A DNA stretch of 64,000 nucleotides from Chrysogorgia sp. JL179-B06 (Eukaryota; Cnidaria; Anthozoa; Scleralcyonacea; Chrysogorgiidae), in contig JAYKKM010000253.1 in assembly GCA_035772405.1 (NCBI GenBank), positions 1-64,000 on the forward strand, written 5' to 3'. The notes under the pieces are model-generated. The model searched no databases and was not told the origin of the DNA. It was given only the letters and a program-made list of their open reading frames with translations. The position numbers and the translations under genes are program-made. This document shows, one piece after another, positions 26,801 to 36,890 of the stretch (position 1 is its first letter; the number at the start of each line of letters is the position of its first letter).

Positions 26801-29800
26801 GGACTAACCGGGGACTGGAAGGAGGGGGACGACGAGGGGGGGGGAGAAGGAGGAGAAGGAGGAGGGGAGAAGGGGGAGAAGGATAGGAGGAGTGGAAGAG
26901 GATACGAGACAAACCGTAGGAGGAGAAGGGGGAGGAGGAGAAGGAGTGGGAGGAGAAGAGAAGGAGGAGAAGGAGAATGAGGAAGAGGAGAAGAAGAAGG
27001 AGGAGGAGGGGAGGAGAAGGAGGGAGGAGGGGAAGAAGGGGGGAGGAGGAGAAGGAGGAGGAGAAGGAAGAGGAGGAGGAGGAGGAAGAGGAGGAGAAGA
27101 AGGGGTTGAGGAGGAGAAGGTGAGGAGGAGAAGAGGAAGAGGAGAAGAAGAAGGAGTAGGAGGGGGAGGAGAAGGATGGAGAGGGGGAAGAAGGGGGAGG
27201 AGGAGAAGGAGGGGTAGGATGAGGAGAAGGAGGAGGAGAGGGAAGAGGAGGAGGAAGAGGGGGAAGAGGAGGAGAAGAAGGGAGAGGAGGAGGAGAAGGG
27301 GGTGAAGAGGAGAAGAAGGAGGGGAGGAGGAAGAGAAGGAGAATGAGGAAGAGGAGAAGAAGGACTAGGAGGAGGAGGAGGAGGAGAAGGAGGGAGAGGG
27401 GGAAGAAGGGGGGAGGAGAAGGAGGGGGAGGAGAAGGAGGAGGAGAAGGAAGAGGAGAAGGAGGAGAAGGAATAGGAGAAGGAGGAGGAGAAGGAAGAGG
27501 AGAAGGAGGAGAAGGAGGGGAGGAGAAGGGGAGGAGGAGAATGGGGAGGAGAAGGAGAAGGGGGTGAGGAGGAGTAGAAGGAGAATGAGAAGGAGGGAGA
27601 GGGGAGAAGAAGGGGGAGAAGAAGAAGGACGGGGAGGAGGAAGAGAAGGAGGAGGAGAAGGAGAAGGAGGATGGGAAGGAGGAGAAAGGGGAGGAGGAGA
27701 AAGGGGAGGAGGGGAGAAGAAGAGGGAGGAGAAGGAGGAGGAAGAGAAAAAGGCGGGGGAGGAGGAGGGGGGGAGAAAGAGGAGAAGGAGGGGGAGTAGT
27801 AGGGGAGTAAAACTGGAGGAAGCAGGGGAGAAAGGAGCAAGGGGACGAAGGAGGGAGGAGGAGATGAAGAAGGAAGAGAAGTAGTATAGGATAAGCAGAG
27901 TAGTTTTCTCTGTCACACTTACCAAGACCTCTTTTCAGGTGTTATCCGAGAGTGATAGAGCTGGATTAATTCAAGATGGTTTTGCCTTAGCAGAGTATGT
28001 TTTGTAGTATTTCTATTTTTAACCCAACATGACTAACAAACTGTTTAAATATTTGAAAATAAACACTCGTTGAATTACTACCGTCATGACGTCATTCTGT
28101 CTCGAGATTGACGTCATTATTTCTTGATTTAGCGCCAAACTTCTTGAATTCAAGTATGCATTGGATTTGACGAAATATCTACACAAGGAACAAGACTACG
28201 TTCCATGGAGTGCTGCATACAACAGTATCAGTGGCTTAATGAGTATTTTACCAAGAACAAGCAAGGTTTACAAAGGATTACAGGTGAACTTCTTTGAAAA
28301 GGATACTGCAGCCAAAATACAAATGTAGTTCATATGAAAGATCTTACTGACTTTAGTTTATTTCCAAAGTTTCAGCATTCCTATTAATTTAGTTAAGAAG
28401 ATATGGCTAGTTGAAGTTGAAAATTTGAGGATTTTGACGCCATATTTGATTTTGAAATATGTCGTCATTGAGTGATTCTTTATCGGCAGTGGAGTTGTGT
28501 TGATGGCGATCACATAGTGATAGCTGAATTGTGAATGCTCTTTGGACGAGAATTAGTCGAAATAAACTATTTAGAATCATGGAGGAAAGTAGAGGAGCTT
28601 CTTAGGCATAATACAAGATAGAATCACTCAGTGACGTCATATTTGAGAAACCAATATGGAGAGTTTGTCCTTCCTTCCTTCCTCTCCTTCCTTCCTTCCT
28701 TCCTCCTTTTCTTCCTTCCTTCCTTCCTTCCTTCCCTTCCTTCCTCCTTTTCTTCCTTCCCTTCCTTCCCTTCCCTTCCTTCCCTTCCCTTCCTTCCTCC
28801 CTCCCTTCCTTCCTCTCCTTCCTTCCTTCCTTCCTTCCTTCCTCCTTTCCTTCCTTCCTCTCCTTCCTCTCCTTCCTTCCTTCCTACCTTCCTTCCTTCC
28901 TTCCTCCCTTCCTCCTTTTCTTCCTTCCCTTCCTTCCCTTCCCTTCCTTCCTTCCTTCCTTCCTCCTTTCCTTCCTTCCCTCCTCCTTCCCTTCCCTCCC
29001 TTCCCTTCCTTCCTTCCTCCTTTCCTTCCTTCCTTCCTCCTTTCCTTCCTTCCCTCCTCCTTTCTTTCCTTCCTTCCTTCCTCCTTTTCTTCCTTCCTTC
29101 CTTCCTCCCTTCCTTCCCTTCTTTCCTCCCTTCCTTCCCTTCCTTCCTTCCTCCTTTCCTTCCTTCCCTCCTCCTTTCCTTCCTTCCTTCCTTCCTCCCT
29201 TCCTTCCTCCCTTCCTTCTTTCCTTCCTATTTTCCTTCCTTCCTTCATTCCCTCCCTTCCTTCCATCCTCCCTTCCTTCCTTCCTTCCTTCCCTTCCCTT
29301 CCTTCCTTCCCTTCCTTCCCTCTTCCTTTCCTTCCTTCCTTCCCTTCCTTCCCTCCCTTCCCTCCTTCCCTTCCTTCCTTCCTTCCTCCTTTCCTTCCTT
29401 CCTCCTTTCCTTCCTTCCTTCCCTCCTTCCTTCCTTCCTTCCTTCCTCCCTGCCTTCCTTCCTTCCTTCCTTCCTCCCTGCCTTCCTTCCTTCCTCCTTT
29501 CCTTCCTCCTTTCCTTCCTTCCTTCCTTCCCTCCCTCCCTTCCTTCCTTTCCTCCTTCCTTCCTTCCCTTCCTTCCTTCCTTCCTTCCTCCCTGCCTGCC
29601 TTCCTTCCTTCCTTCCTTCCTTCCTTCCTTCCTTCCTTCCTTCCTTCCTTCCTTCCTTCCTTTGGACAAACTCTGCAACTTCAACTGGCCATATCTTCTT
29701 AACTAAATTGATAGGAATGCCGAAACTTTGGAAATAAACTAAAGTCAGTAAGATCTTTCATACGAACACATTTGGATTTTGGCTGGAGGATCCCTTGCGA

Positions 29801-30699
29801 TTGACGTCCTGCAAATTAAGATTTATTTTATGCTCCTGGACGCCGCTATTTTAGAGCTTTTTTCGACGGCTTAAAGTTAATGTACGGCGTTGGTTTTCGT
29901 TTCAATTTGACGCCATTGAATACTTGTCTGAAAGATTGTTCTTTGATTTTGTAGGAATATCGGTATCAGAAACTGAGGCCGAATTTAAACCGACTTGGCT
30001 TCCAAGATAGTGGCACCCATCTAGAAAAGTAATGTGAATTTGTATAGTTATAGTTAAAGTGTCTATCCGGCGTTTGGGGATTTTACATATTCGTAATCTT
30101 TGCGTTACACCAAGAAGAAATGTAATATATCTTGTTGTTCAAAAATTTCATCTTCATGCCTTTTTCGTCTGCTAAAGTTGATTTACTATTCACAGGAAAT
30201 GACGTCAAAGCAGGGACACGTGAAGTCATTGCACACTAATTCACAGTGAAATAAAAAGTTTGTCTCTGAACGTTAAACACACCTGTTTAGACAAAATTCG
30301 CTCAATTCCTAAACTTTCTTTGTATTTCACTGCTGAATCAATGTGCAATGTGTTTACGTGTCCCTACTTTGACGTCATTTCCTGTGAATACTAAATCACT
30401 TTAGCAGGGGGAAAAGATATGAAGATGAAGAGATTCCAAATCTGAAAACTATCAATTATTTTATTTAGATACCTTCGTTCAATAGCCATCGTTGCAGCTT
30501 GTTCTTTTAAGAATGAAACATGTCTAAAGATAACTAAGAAGTATTTTGATGACTGGATCAAAAGTGACACAGGATCGTAAGTGAAGGTCACATTTACACG
30601 TAATATAATATCCAATTTTAATAATGAAAATTTACTACAATCCTTTAAGCCCCCAGAATGTATTTTCTTATTTTACGTTGTCCAATGAAAGACAATTTT

Positions 30700-30795
<96 letters not shown>

Positions 30796-33670
30796 GGTCG
30801 TCGTCGTCGTCGTCGTCGTCTTTATCGTTATCATCATTATATCATCATAGTCATCATCATTATTACCATCGTCAGCATCATCAATACAATCATCATCAAT
30901 ACAATCATCATCAATACAATCATCATCATCATGGATCACCATCGTCATCATCATCTCCATCATCGTCGATCGTCGTTATCATTATTATCATCACTATAAT
31001 CACTACATCATCAACGTCAGTGTCATCATCATCATTATATCATCACCATAATCATCATTGTCATCATTATCGTCATCATTATCGTCATTATCATTATCAT
31101 TATTGTCATCATCATTATCATCATCATCATTATCATCATCATCATTATCATCATCATCATTATCATCATCATCATCATCATTATCATTATCATCATCATT
31201 ATTATCATCATCATTATCATTATCATTATCATCATTATCATCATCATCATCATCATTATCATCATCATCATTATCATCATTATCATCATTATCATTATCA
31301 TTATCATCATCATTATTATCATCATCATTATCATTATCATTATCGTCTATTATCATCATCATCATCATTATCATCATCATCTTCATCATTATCATCATTA
31401 TCATCATCATCATCATTATCATCATTATCATCATCATTATCATCATTATCATCATTATCATCATTATTATCATCATTATCATCATCATCATTATTATCAT
31501 CATTATTATCATCATTATCATCATCATCATTATCATTATCATTATCATCATCATCATCATCATCATCATTATCATCATTATCATCATCATTATCATCATT
31601 ATCATCATTATCATCATCATTATCATCATCATCATTATTATCATCATCATTATCATTTATCATCATTATCATCATTATCATCATCATTATCATCATCATC
31701 ATTATCATTATCATTATCATCATCATCATCATCAAAAAATCAGACTAGCTGAACACAAACGAGCTACTAGAAACGGGGACAAGACTAATCACATAGCTGA
31801 ACACAACGTACAAACAAAACACGATATTGTCTGGGACTCAGCTTGAATGTATCGCCTTTAACACACACTACAAACAGCGACTTACATTAGAAAGTTGGTA
31901 TACCAACTTGGAACATAAACCACTTAACAGATCACAACAATTACCAACACCATACAAGAGACTTCTTCGCACCAACGAACAATAGACCTATGCCGACAAA
32001 CAATACACCCACGCTTAATGCATGACGAAACACCCACTGACACTAATTATGACACAAACAAACGATGACGTAATGAACCAGACGTACATATATATATATA
32101 TATATATATAGGCAAACCTGACAAACATGCTTTACTTGACTGTGAAGATGACCGCCTCTGCGGGACGATCAACTTCACACAATATAATTATCATTATCAT
32201 CATCATTATCATCATAATCATTATTAAAGAACATATTCATAATTTATCTTCGTTTGCCATTAGACCTGTGCCTGCAAATCTCAGATCAGCGGTCTACTTC
32301 AACGGCATGTCTCAAAGTGGAGAAGAAGAATGGGACATAGTTTTCGAAAGACTTCAAAAAACTAACGTTGCATCTGAGCGACGAAAGTTGATGTATGGTT
32401 TGGCTGGGACACCAGAACCATGGCTTATTAATAGGTATTATACCAATATGAACTAGAAATACGTTAGGCAATAACCCCTCGTCCGCCTTTTCTACAATCA
32501 CCGATCCTCCCTCACCCCACCCCCCTCCCTCACCCCACCCCTCCCTCACCCACCCCCTCCCTCACCCCACCCCCTCCCTCCCTCACCCCACCCCCTCCCC
32601 CACCCCTCACCCACCCCACCCCCTCCCTCACCCCACCCCTCCCTCACCCCACCCCCTCCCTCACCCCAGACACATCCAGAAATATGTTACCGATTTTGAA
32701 CATTAATATCTCCGTGAATTTTTAAGTAAAATACAACTGTAATATATCAAAATCTAATTTAGTCTTCCCACTATCTAATGAATGTTATTTCAGTTTAATA
32801 GCTTCACTCGTTTAGAAGTTATTATGAATCAAACCGGAGTACTTTTTTTTGGGACACCCGGTAGTGGGTGTGTGTATTGTCATAATTATCACCCTATTTT
32901 TTCTCGTTGTCAGGTACTTACAATACGCATTTGATGAAAGTAAAATCAAATCTCAAGACACAAGTACTGTATTATCTTACATTGCTAACGATAATCCTAT
33001 TGGTCGACAGTTTGCATGGAATGCTCTGAAGGAAATGTGGCCAGTTATTTTAGAGAAGTAAGAACCTTTATTAGCACAGGGGATATCAGGGTACATCGTG
33101 TAGTCGTGGGGTACATTGTTGCGAACAAAGCATCATGGTATAATTATGTTAATTTATTCTTCTAATTAGATATGGTAGTGGTCCCGGCTTTGCACTGAAT
33201 CGTTTCCTGGATGGTGTGGCGTCTGCATTTAGCACAGAGTGGGAACTACAAGAGGTATGTTCAATTTTTTATAATTATTATAATTATTACGATTATGTTA
33301 ATTGTTATAATTATGTTAATTATTATAATTATGTTAATTATTATAATTATGTTAATTATCATACTTATTTTAATTATTATAATTATACTATTTATTATAA
33401 TTATGCTATTATTATAATTATGCTAATTATTATAATTATGATAATTATTATAATTATGCTAATTATTATAATTGTACTAATATATTCCTATAATATATGA
33501 GTCTGTTCTTTGTGTCACAGCTACAAAGTTTGTTTAAAAAGTATCCAGCAACTGGCTCAGGAACGCGGGCTCGCGAGCAGCTTCTGGAGACCGTGCGCTC
33601 CAATGTTAAGTGGAGGAATGAGAACGAGAAAGTCATAGAAGACTGGCTTGACACGGTGAATATCCGTTAA
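14643..33670 (+). CDS. M1 zinc aminopeptidase, type II membrane protein (copy 2, complete)
   Basis: It removes N-terminal residues from peptides at the cell surface, with zinc at the active site. Twenty-one exons: 14643-14883, 16558-16821, 17300-17483, 18702-18978, 19649-19769, 20912-21066, 21745-21858, 22815-22949, 23043-23108, 24908-24973, 25184-25368, 26348-26451, 26593-26735, 27939-27994, 28133-28283, 29955-30028, 30469-30576, 32264-32434, 32914-33057, 33170-33254, 33521-33670. All have GT-AG borders and phases agree throughout, giving 997 residues, the usual length for aminopeptidase N/A. In order: short cytoplasmic tail, membrane segment 45-65, Ser/Thr-rich stalk, GAMEN (373-377), HELAH (409-413) with zinc ligands H409, H413 and E432, likely catalytic E410 and Y495, and a C-terminal helical domain. 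Substrate preference (neutral or acidic) is not decided. No frame break is seen despite 19 kb of repeat-filled introns. Confidence 0.95.
15055..15128 (-). repeat. tRNA-like SINE unit, inverted
   Basis: The reverse strand has a B box (GGTTCGATTCCTGTCC) and a decayed A box (AATAGTTAGAGCATCTCACC). The same unit is at 34.50, 34.77, 46.04 and 46.18 kb. Intron 1 of aminopeptidase copy 2. Confidence 0.55.
15560..15860. repeat. Dispersed repeat, two direct copies
   Basis: GAACGTTATCTCG(G/A)(C/T)CAATATTTA, then TTTTCAATT..GAAAACAG and ATTACCGAGTCTAAATACA occur at 15572-15650 and again at 15761-15840. Inverted relatives are at 43450-43790. No coding content; family unknown. Confidence 0.6.
16148..16330 (+). 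pseudogene. Short decayed coding remnant, possibly Crypton/DUF3504-like
   Basis: An open frame reads [20 protein letters not shown] and [11 protein letters not shown], resembling the start of the DUF3504/Crypton-derived region found in QRICH1- and ZMYM-like proteins and in Crypton recombinases. Nothing of the catalytic recombinase follows; a hairpin starts at the end of the frame. It lies in intron 1 of aminopeptidase copy 2 and has no splice sites that would place it in that protein. The assignment is tentative. Confidence 0.3.
16322..16430. repeat. Long hairpin, about 50-bp arms
   Basis: ATCGTGATTTATCAGTGGCT...CAAATAATTGATCTG is an inverse repeat around a short GCTTCTGCCTTCGGCATCGG centre. 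Likely a foldback remnant. Confidence 0.8.
17901..18378. mobile_element. Foldback DNA element, family 'GTGCCCCTAACC'
   Basis: AAGTGCCCCTAACCTCAAAA at the left is repeated in inverse orientation ending at 18378; arms pair for about 170 bp. The interior shares GTTTGATATGCAAAT-type words with the TTGGCAAC family, so the families are probably related. No ORF. Confidence 0.75.
19011..19485. repeat. 30-bp minisatellite built from ACG/ACA/GCA triplets
   Basis: Units CAGCTGCGACGACAACGACG with ACAGCATCAG or ATAGCATCAG repeat about 12 times, passing into CAACAG repeats. The open frames on both strands are by-products. Confidence 0.95.
19890..20530. repeat. 15-bp minisatellite, about 42 units
   Basis: The unit GGAACTTTCACTCTC (variants GGAACGTTCACTCTA, GGAACTTTCACACCC) repeats head to tail in the intron between exons 19649-19769 and 20912-21066, ending at an inverted tRNA-like unit. 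Confidence 0.95.
20533..20592 (-). repeat. tRNA-like SINE head, inverted
   Basis: The reverse strand shows GGTTAGAGCGTCTAACCGGC (A box region) and GCGTTCGATTCCCGTCTG (B box). It directly abuts the 15-bp minisatellite. Confidence 0.5.
20701..20780 (+). repeat. tRNA-like SINE head
   Basis: TGGTAGCTCAATGGTTAGAG (A box) and GCGGGTTCGATTCCCGTC (B box) with a GAGTTCT/GGGGCTC acceptor-like pairing. The anticodon arm is poor, so this is judged SINE-derived, not a tRNA gene. Confidence 0.55.
20912..21066 (+). CDS. Aminopeptidase copy 2, exon 6: GAMEN and HELAH
   Basis: The exon encodes [20 protein letters not shown] and ends ...[14 protein letters not shown] binds the free N-terminus of the substrate; in HELAH the two His are zinc ligands and the Glu is the catalytic base. 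The next exon starts [11 protein letters not shown] with no residue missing. Confidence 0.97.
21476..21600 (-). repeat. tRNA-Ala-like SINE, inverted
   Basis: On the reverse strand: a perfect 7-bp acceptor (GCTTCCG/CGGAAGC), D arm GCTC-AGTGGTCA-GAGC, an anticodon arm with loop CTAGCAT (T33, anticodon AGC = Ala) and GGTTCAATTCC. The T stem has mismatches and a GCATTTTTCGCAACTGGTCC body follows, as in two copies at 43.04-43.39 kb. It is best read as a SINE with a tRNA-Ala ancestor. Confidence 0.6.
21745..21858 (+). CDS. Aminopeptidase copy 2, exon 7: third zinc ligand
   Basis: Encodes [20 protein letters not shown] and on to PDWNM. The Glu of LNEGFA is 19 residues after the second His of HELAH, the exact M1 spacing, and is the third zinc ligand. 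Confidence 0.97.
22005..22745. mobile_element. Penelope-like element pair, head to head (family A)
   Basis: 22009-22437 is an inverted copy that includes, on the - strand, the GIY-YIG C-terminal region (LSEHACVT.. to [11 protein letters not shown], 22170-22365) and the 3' tail with its hammerhead-like motif (22079-22111). 22438-22745 is a direct copy starting in the same coding region and ending in the same tail (motif at 22600-22630). The two share their inner ends, so the unit is a large imperfect palindrome. Intron 7 of aminopeptidase copy 2. Confidence 0.75.
23165..24615. repeat. TGGTTGGTTAGC/TGGC minisatellite, about 1.45 kb
   Basis: Tetranucleotide-based TGGT/TGGC/TAGC repeats with a higher-order unit of roughly 170 bp marked by GGCTTTGGTTGG and GGCTGTTTGG (near 23497, 23672, 23845, 23972). 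Long W/L/G-rich frames here are by-products. Confidence 0.95.
25375..26275. repeat. Polypyrimidine CCTT/CCCT repeat
   Basis: Directly after the donor of exon 25184-25368: first a 19-bp CTCTGTTCCCCTCCCTTCC unit, then CCTT tetranucleotides. Nearly all pyrimidine on the + strand over 0.9 kb. Confidence 0.95.
26770..27885. repeat. Polypurine GGA/GAA repeat, about 1.1 kb
   Basis: Irregular GGAGGA/GAAGAA/GGGG tracts fill the intron after exon 26593-26735; nearly all purine on the + strand. Arg/Glu/Gly-rich and Ser/Pro/Leu-rich frames here are not genes. Confidence 0.95.
28297..29797. mobile_element. Foldback DNA element, family 'CCAAAATACAAATG', with CCTT expansion
   Basis: Ends: GCAGCCAAAATACAAATGTA (28308 on) and the inverse ending near 29797, with long pairing arms (CTTACTGACTTTAGTTTATT, ATATGGCTAGTTGAAGTT). 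Inside, a CCTT array (28667-29660) interrupts TTTGTCC/GGACAAACT. Sister copies: 55196-56068 (complete) and 51470-51745 (half). Intron 15 of aminopeptidase copy 2. Confidence 0.75.
28667..29660. repeat. CCTT microsatellite, about 1 kb
   Basis: TTCC repeats with scattered CTC and CCC interruptions; the last 100 bp are pure TTCC. It sits inside a foldback element, apparently grown from a TCCTTCC in its centre. Confidence 0.95.
30070..30430. mobile_element. Foldback element, family 'TTTCATCTTCATG'
   Basis: CATCTTCATGCCTTTTTCGTCTGCTAAAG..CACAGGAAATGACGTC on the left pairs with its inverse at 30345-30430; the centre has a second inverse pair (GTGAAATACAAAGAAAGTTT type). A fragment recurs at 34270-34470. 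Confidence 0.6.
30700..31735. repeat. GTT then ATC microsatellite
   Basis: About 30 GTT repeats (30703-30795) pass through GTC into ATC/ATT repeats up to 31735. It occupies the intron homologous to the one with ATC repeats in gene copy 1. Confidence 0.95.
31738..32178 (+). mobile_element. Penelope-like element, 5'-truncated (family B)
   Basis: Starts at ATCAGACTAGCTGAACACAA, i.e. within the endonuclease C-terminus ([20 protein letters not shown]), frame-shifted after WDSA, and runs through an unexpanded form of the 74-bp satellite source. The terminal hammerhead-like motif is broken by a deletion (GACCGCCTCTGCGGGACGAT). Confidence 0.75.
32490..32668. repeat. CCCTCACCCCA minisatellite
   Basis: CACCCCACCCCCTCCCT-type units of about 17-20 bp in the intron before exon 32914-33057. 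Confidence 0.9.
33265..33497. repeat. TTATAATTATGTTAA microsatellite
   Basis: Units of about 15 bp follow the donor of exon 33170-33254, matching in position and type the AT array of gene copy 1. Confidence 0.9.
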
Positions 33671-33765
33671 AATGGAAAACAAACGCGAAACTGAAAAGTT
33701 TCGTAAAGTTTTCCCGTAGTTTTATATTTGCTTTACCTTCCTTAGTTTTTTATATAATAAACTAG

Positions 33766-33771
33766 AAATAT
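33766..33771 (+). terminator. Candidate polyadenylation signal
   Basis: AATAAA 95 bases after the stop codon of aminopeptidase copy 2, followed by T-rich sequence. It is the first such hexamer after the stop. Confidence 0.5.
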
Positions 33772-33852
33772 GATAATTTTTCCTAGAATTGTTAATTATA
33801 GTTTTCTTAGAAATCTTATAGTTTTTTAGTTGTAAAATAACTCTTTTGTTTG

Positions 33853-34222
33853 AAAGAACTCTTGAAACTATAAAGACTAACCATTTGCAACTTTTCCATA
33901 TCTCACTTCACTCTTGAGATATTAAGATTTGTTTAATATGTAAATGTGAATTAATATGTTAATGAAAAACTCTGCAAATATATCTTTACCTTTATCACAT
34001 GGAATCGTTTGATGATTTGCATATTTGATACCATTGGATACATCCACCCACATGCAGCTGTATTTCAAGTGATTTCATTACATAATCTCAAGGATATATA
34101 AGCGTTTTCAATAAGTTATTATGCAGTTGTGATGTCATAAGTATGATAATTTACATATTAAAACAAATCTTAATATCTCAAGAGTGAAGTGAGATGGTTA
34201 GTCTTTATAGTTTCAAGAGTTC
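33853..34222. mobile_element. Foldback DNA element, family 'GAACTCTTGAAAC'
   Basis: GAACTCTTGAAACTATAAAG...ACTCTTGAGATATTAAGATT on the left and the inverse ending at 34222; arms about 120 bp. The word order resembles the TTGGCAAC family, suggesting a superfamily. No ORF. Confidence 0.75.
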
Positions 34223-34496
34223 ATATTCGTGATCTTTGGAATCTCTTGAGAAGAATTGTAAAAATCTTATCGTGCGAAAATTTCATCTTCATACCTTTTC
34301 CACCTGCTAAAGTGCCTTTACTACTCACAGGAAATAACGTCAAAGCAGGGACACGCAAAAACACACTGATTCAGCAGTGAAATACAAAGAAAGTTTGGGA
34401 ATTGAGCGAATTTTGTCTAAACAGGTGTGTTTAAAGTTCAGAGCCAAACTCTCTTTGTATTTCACTGAATTATGTATGCTCGCCCAAGCTCTCCAT

Positions 34497-34580
34497 CTGA
34501 GTCTCGGTAGCTCAATGGTTAGAGCGTCTCACCGGCAATCAGAAGGTTACAGGTTCGATTCCTGTACGGGACTCAGAATA
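34497..34580 (+). repeat. tRNA-like SINE unit
   Basis: A 7-bp acceptor-like helix (AGTCTCG/CGGGACT), A box GGTAGCTCAATGGTTAGAG, B box AGGTTCGATTCCTGT. The anticodon stem has mismatches and the loop no T33. The following GAATAATTTTTCTGAGGATA ... GAGCTTG body recurs at 15.0 and 46.3 kb. Confidence 0.6.
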
Positions 34581-34764
34581 ATTTTTCTGAGGATACGAGC
34601 TTGACGATCGTCCATGTATCGTCTGTCTAATCCAAGCTCTCCCACATTCACTACAACAGTGTATATATTAACACATCCAAACATTACCGATATATAGTGA
34701 CTGCCGCATAGGCAGTACATATATCAATCGAATCAGTACATCATTGTAACCTTCGCTCTCCATC

Positions 34765-34838
34765 TGAGTCTCGTTAGCTCAATGGTTAGAGCGTCTCACT
34801 GGCAATCAGAAGGTTACAGGTTCGATTCTTGTCCGTCT
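34765..34838 (+). repeat. tRNA-like SINE unit, second copy
   Basis: Same head as at 34497 (GTTAGCTCAATGGTTAGAGC, GGTTCGATTCTTGTCCG), lacking the 3' acceptor strand; it is a truncated head. Confidence 0.55.
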
Positions 34839-34989
34839 GTGTACTTACTTCTAAAGTGCTATCGAAGCGCTTTATATGTAAATGTGTGTTTCGTTGTTTT
34901 TTGCTACCACCATCTTTATTTTCTAGCGACTTTGACGACCAAGTTATTGTCCTTCGGTTTTCGAGATTTCCCTTCGAGATAGTCAATAT

Positions 34990-35720
34990 TACGTAGTAAT
35001 GTTTTATACTGTGACCAAAGGAAAGTTCGAAGTGAATGCTTTTTTCTTGCAATTTTTAGTATTTGTTTTTAGGGTTATCCACTGATATGAATAGGTGCAA
35101 GTAGGATTTATATCGAGTGAGTAAATCCTGTGGCGTATAACGGTGGGAAACGTTATACTTGCGTCATAACAATGTTCCTTATGCATTGCAATTTATTTTG
35201 ATATAAGATTCGACACAAAAATGTCAACGGAGCGATATTCTTGAAACGGCTCAGTAACTTTTGTTTACATTTATTTTTACATAACATCCGTACTAACGAA
35301 TATCAATTGCGTTCGAGCACATTCAGTCCATTCATTGTCGAACAATTTTCCAAAGAATGTATCCCTTGAATTTCACATACCATAACCATACGTATTTTTA
35401 TCCGTCCGTCCATGTTTTATCCTTCAAAGTTTGAATGTGATATGCACAACGCGACATGATAATATATGGTGCACAACGAGTGAAAAATGGCGTACCGCGC
35501 ACTCAGCTGGAACTAACAGTATGAATATAGGCGAACCGTAACAGTTCATGTCGTCCTCAACATGCTGCTCCGCTGCCAAGTTAGAATCCGATTTTCAGTT
35601 CGAATAATTTTATACCACAAACATTCACTACAGCCATGGTTCTCGTATGAAAACAAAAACATAAGCGTGCAAAGCATTCGGTCATTTTTGGACGCACTCT
35701 TAAAGTCTGTGTGTGCGTAA
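34990..35720. other. Intergenic stretch, nothing recognised
   Basis: Unique-looking AT-rich spacer between aminopeptidase copy 2 and MTFMT. I see no gene, tRNA or repeat in it. Confidence 0.4.
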
Positions 35721-35727
35721 ACACCTA

Positions 35728-35845
35728 AAGTATGTGCGGATGTTCTACACGCACATTGTGTGGATGTTCGACACGCACATGTGTGGATGTTCGACACGCA
35801 CATGTGTGGATGTTCGACACGCACATGTGCGGCACGCATATGATG
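35728..35845. repeat. 23-bp minisatellite
   Basis: GACACGCACATGTGTGGATG plus TTC repeats about 4.5 times. The central ACGCACATGTG is partly palindromic. Confidence 0.9.
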
Positions 35846-35899
35846 TGCGTTATAATATATATAAAGCTGTCTTTATGTTTCCCAGATCAGTGTTGTAAA

Positions 35900-36890
35900 C
35901 CTCTATCGACAATTGCAATCGATACAAGACGTTTATGAAAGTACGCTTACTCGCTAAGACCTTATTTTTTAAGTCTGGTGACAAAACTTGGGTCTATTTT
36001 TCTCCAGGGACTGGAGCTTCCGTCCCTCCGGGAGAATCGATTATCGGGGGCATTAGTTCTGAGGAAATATGATGAAATATACGTCAGTAATGTCGCCACC
36101 GTAATTTTTCATTATAATCTTCAACTCTATTTTTGGCATGGGGTTTACTGGGTCGGGGACACTTAGTTCAAAAAGATTAAGTTTGGTAAAAAGGAAGCTT
36201 TTAGGTATTTAATTCATGTTTACAAGGTAAGCAATGTTTAGCTGTTATTACAGGTGATTTAAGGTCGCTAAGCATTCTGGTAAAATGTACAGCCGCCATC
36301 TTTTTCGGTACCTCGTTCTCAGGCTCATTTTTATTCTCGCGGAGAAACGACGACATTTCCCGATTATTTCCGAGCTGCCAACTGTATTTCTGTTGCATTT
36401 TAATGTTGAAAATAAGTCTTCAATGTGGCTGGCGAAGGAAATATAAATGTGTTTGTGCATTGCGGAGGTATCGTAGTGAGTCTTGGAATATATTGTTCTT
36501 TGGCACAGATAGTTTTGCAGTGAAACCATTGGAAATTTTGAACAGGTAAATTGAGATTAGGAATGGGGGAGAGAATGGAATGGAGGGAAGGGGCGAGAGA
36601 TAAACTAAATGAAATATGAATAAAGAAAGGGAAAAAGAAGGGAAAAGAAACCACAGTAACCCAAGCTCGTTGTGTGCCAATCTGTGTTATATTGGAATTT
36701 ATTCGATTTGTCAAAATTAGAGGATATTTTCATCTATTATTTGCAGTTTATTGTTACAATATAATGAAATAATGTGCAGTTATATCTACCATAAGGTGTA
36801 TGTGTGATCAGTGTCTGTTCGGTAATATTTAAGACATTTAGAGTGCGAAAATATAATGGCCATATATATAACCATACAGTATATTAAATT
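35900..36890. other. Spacer before MTFMT, no clear exon
   Basis: The first MTFMT coding exon (Met start, mitochondrial presequence, start of the Rossmann fold) should lie somewhere upstream of 37113, but I could not recognise it here. Confidence 0.4.

Noticed and set aside
25336..29737. Arg/Glu/Gly- and Ser/Pro/Leu-rich frames up to 430 codons
   Set aside because: Products of GGA and CCTT simple repeats in introns, open in several frames at once.
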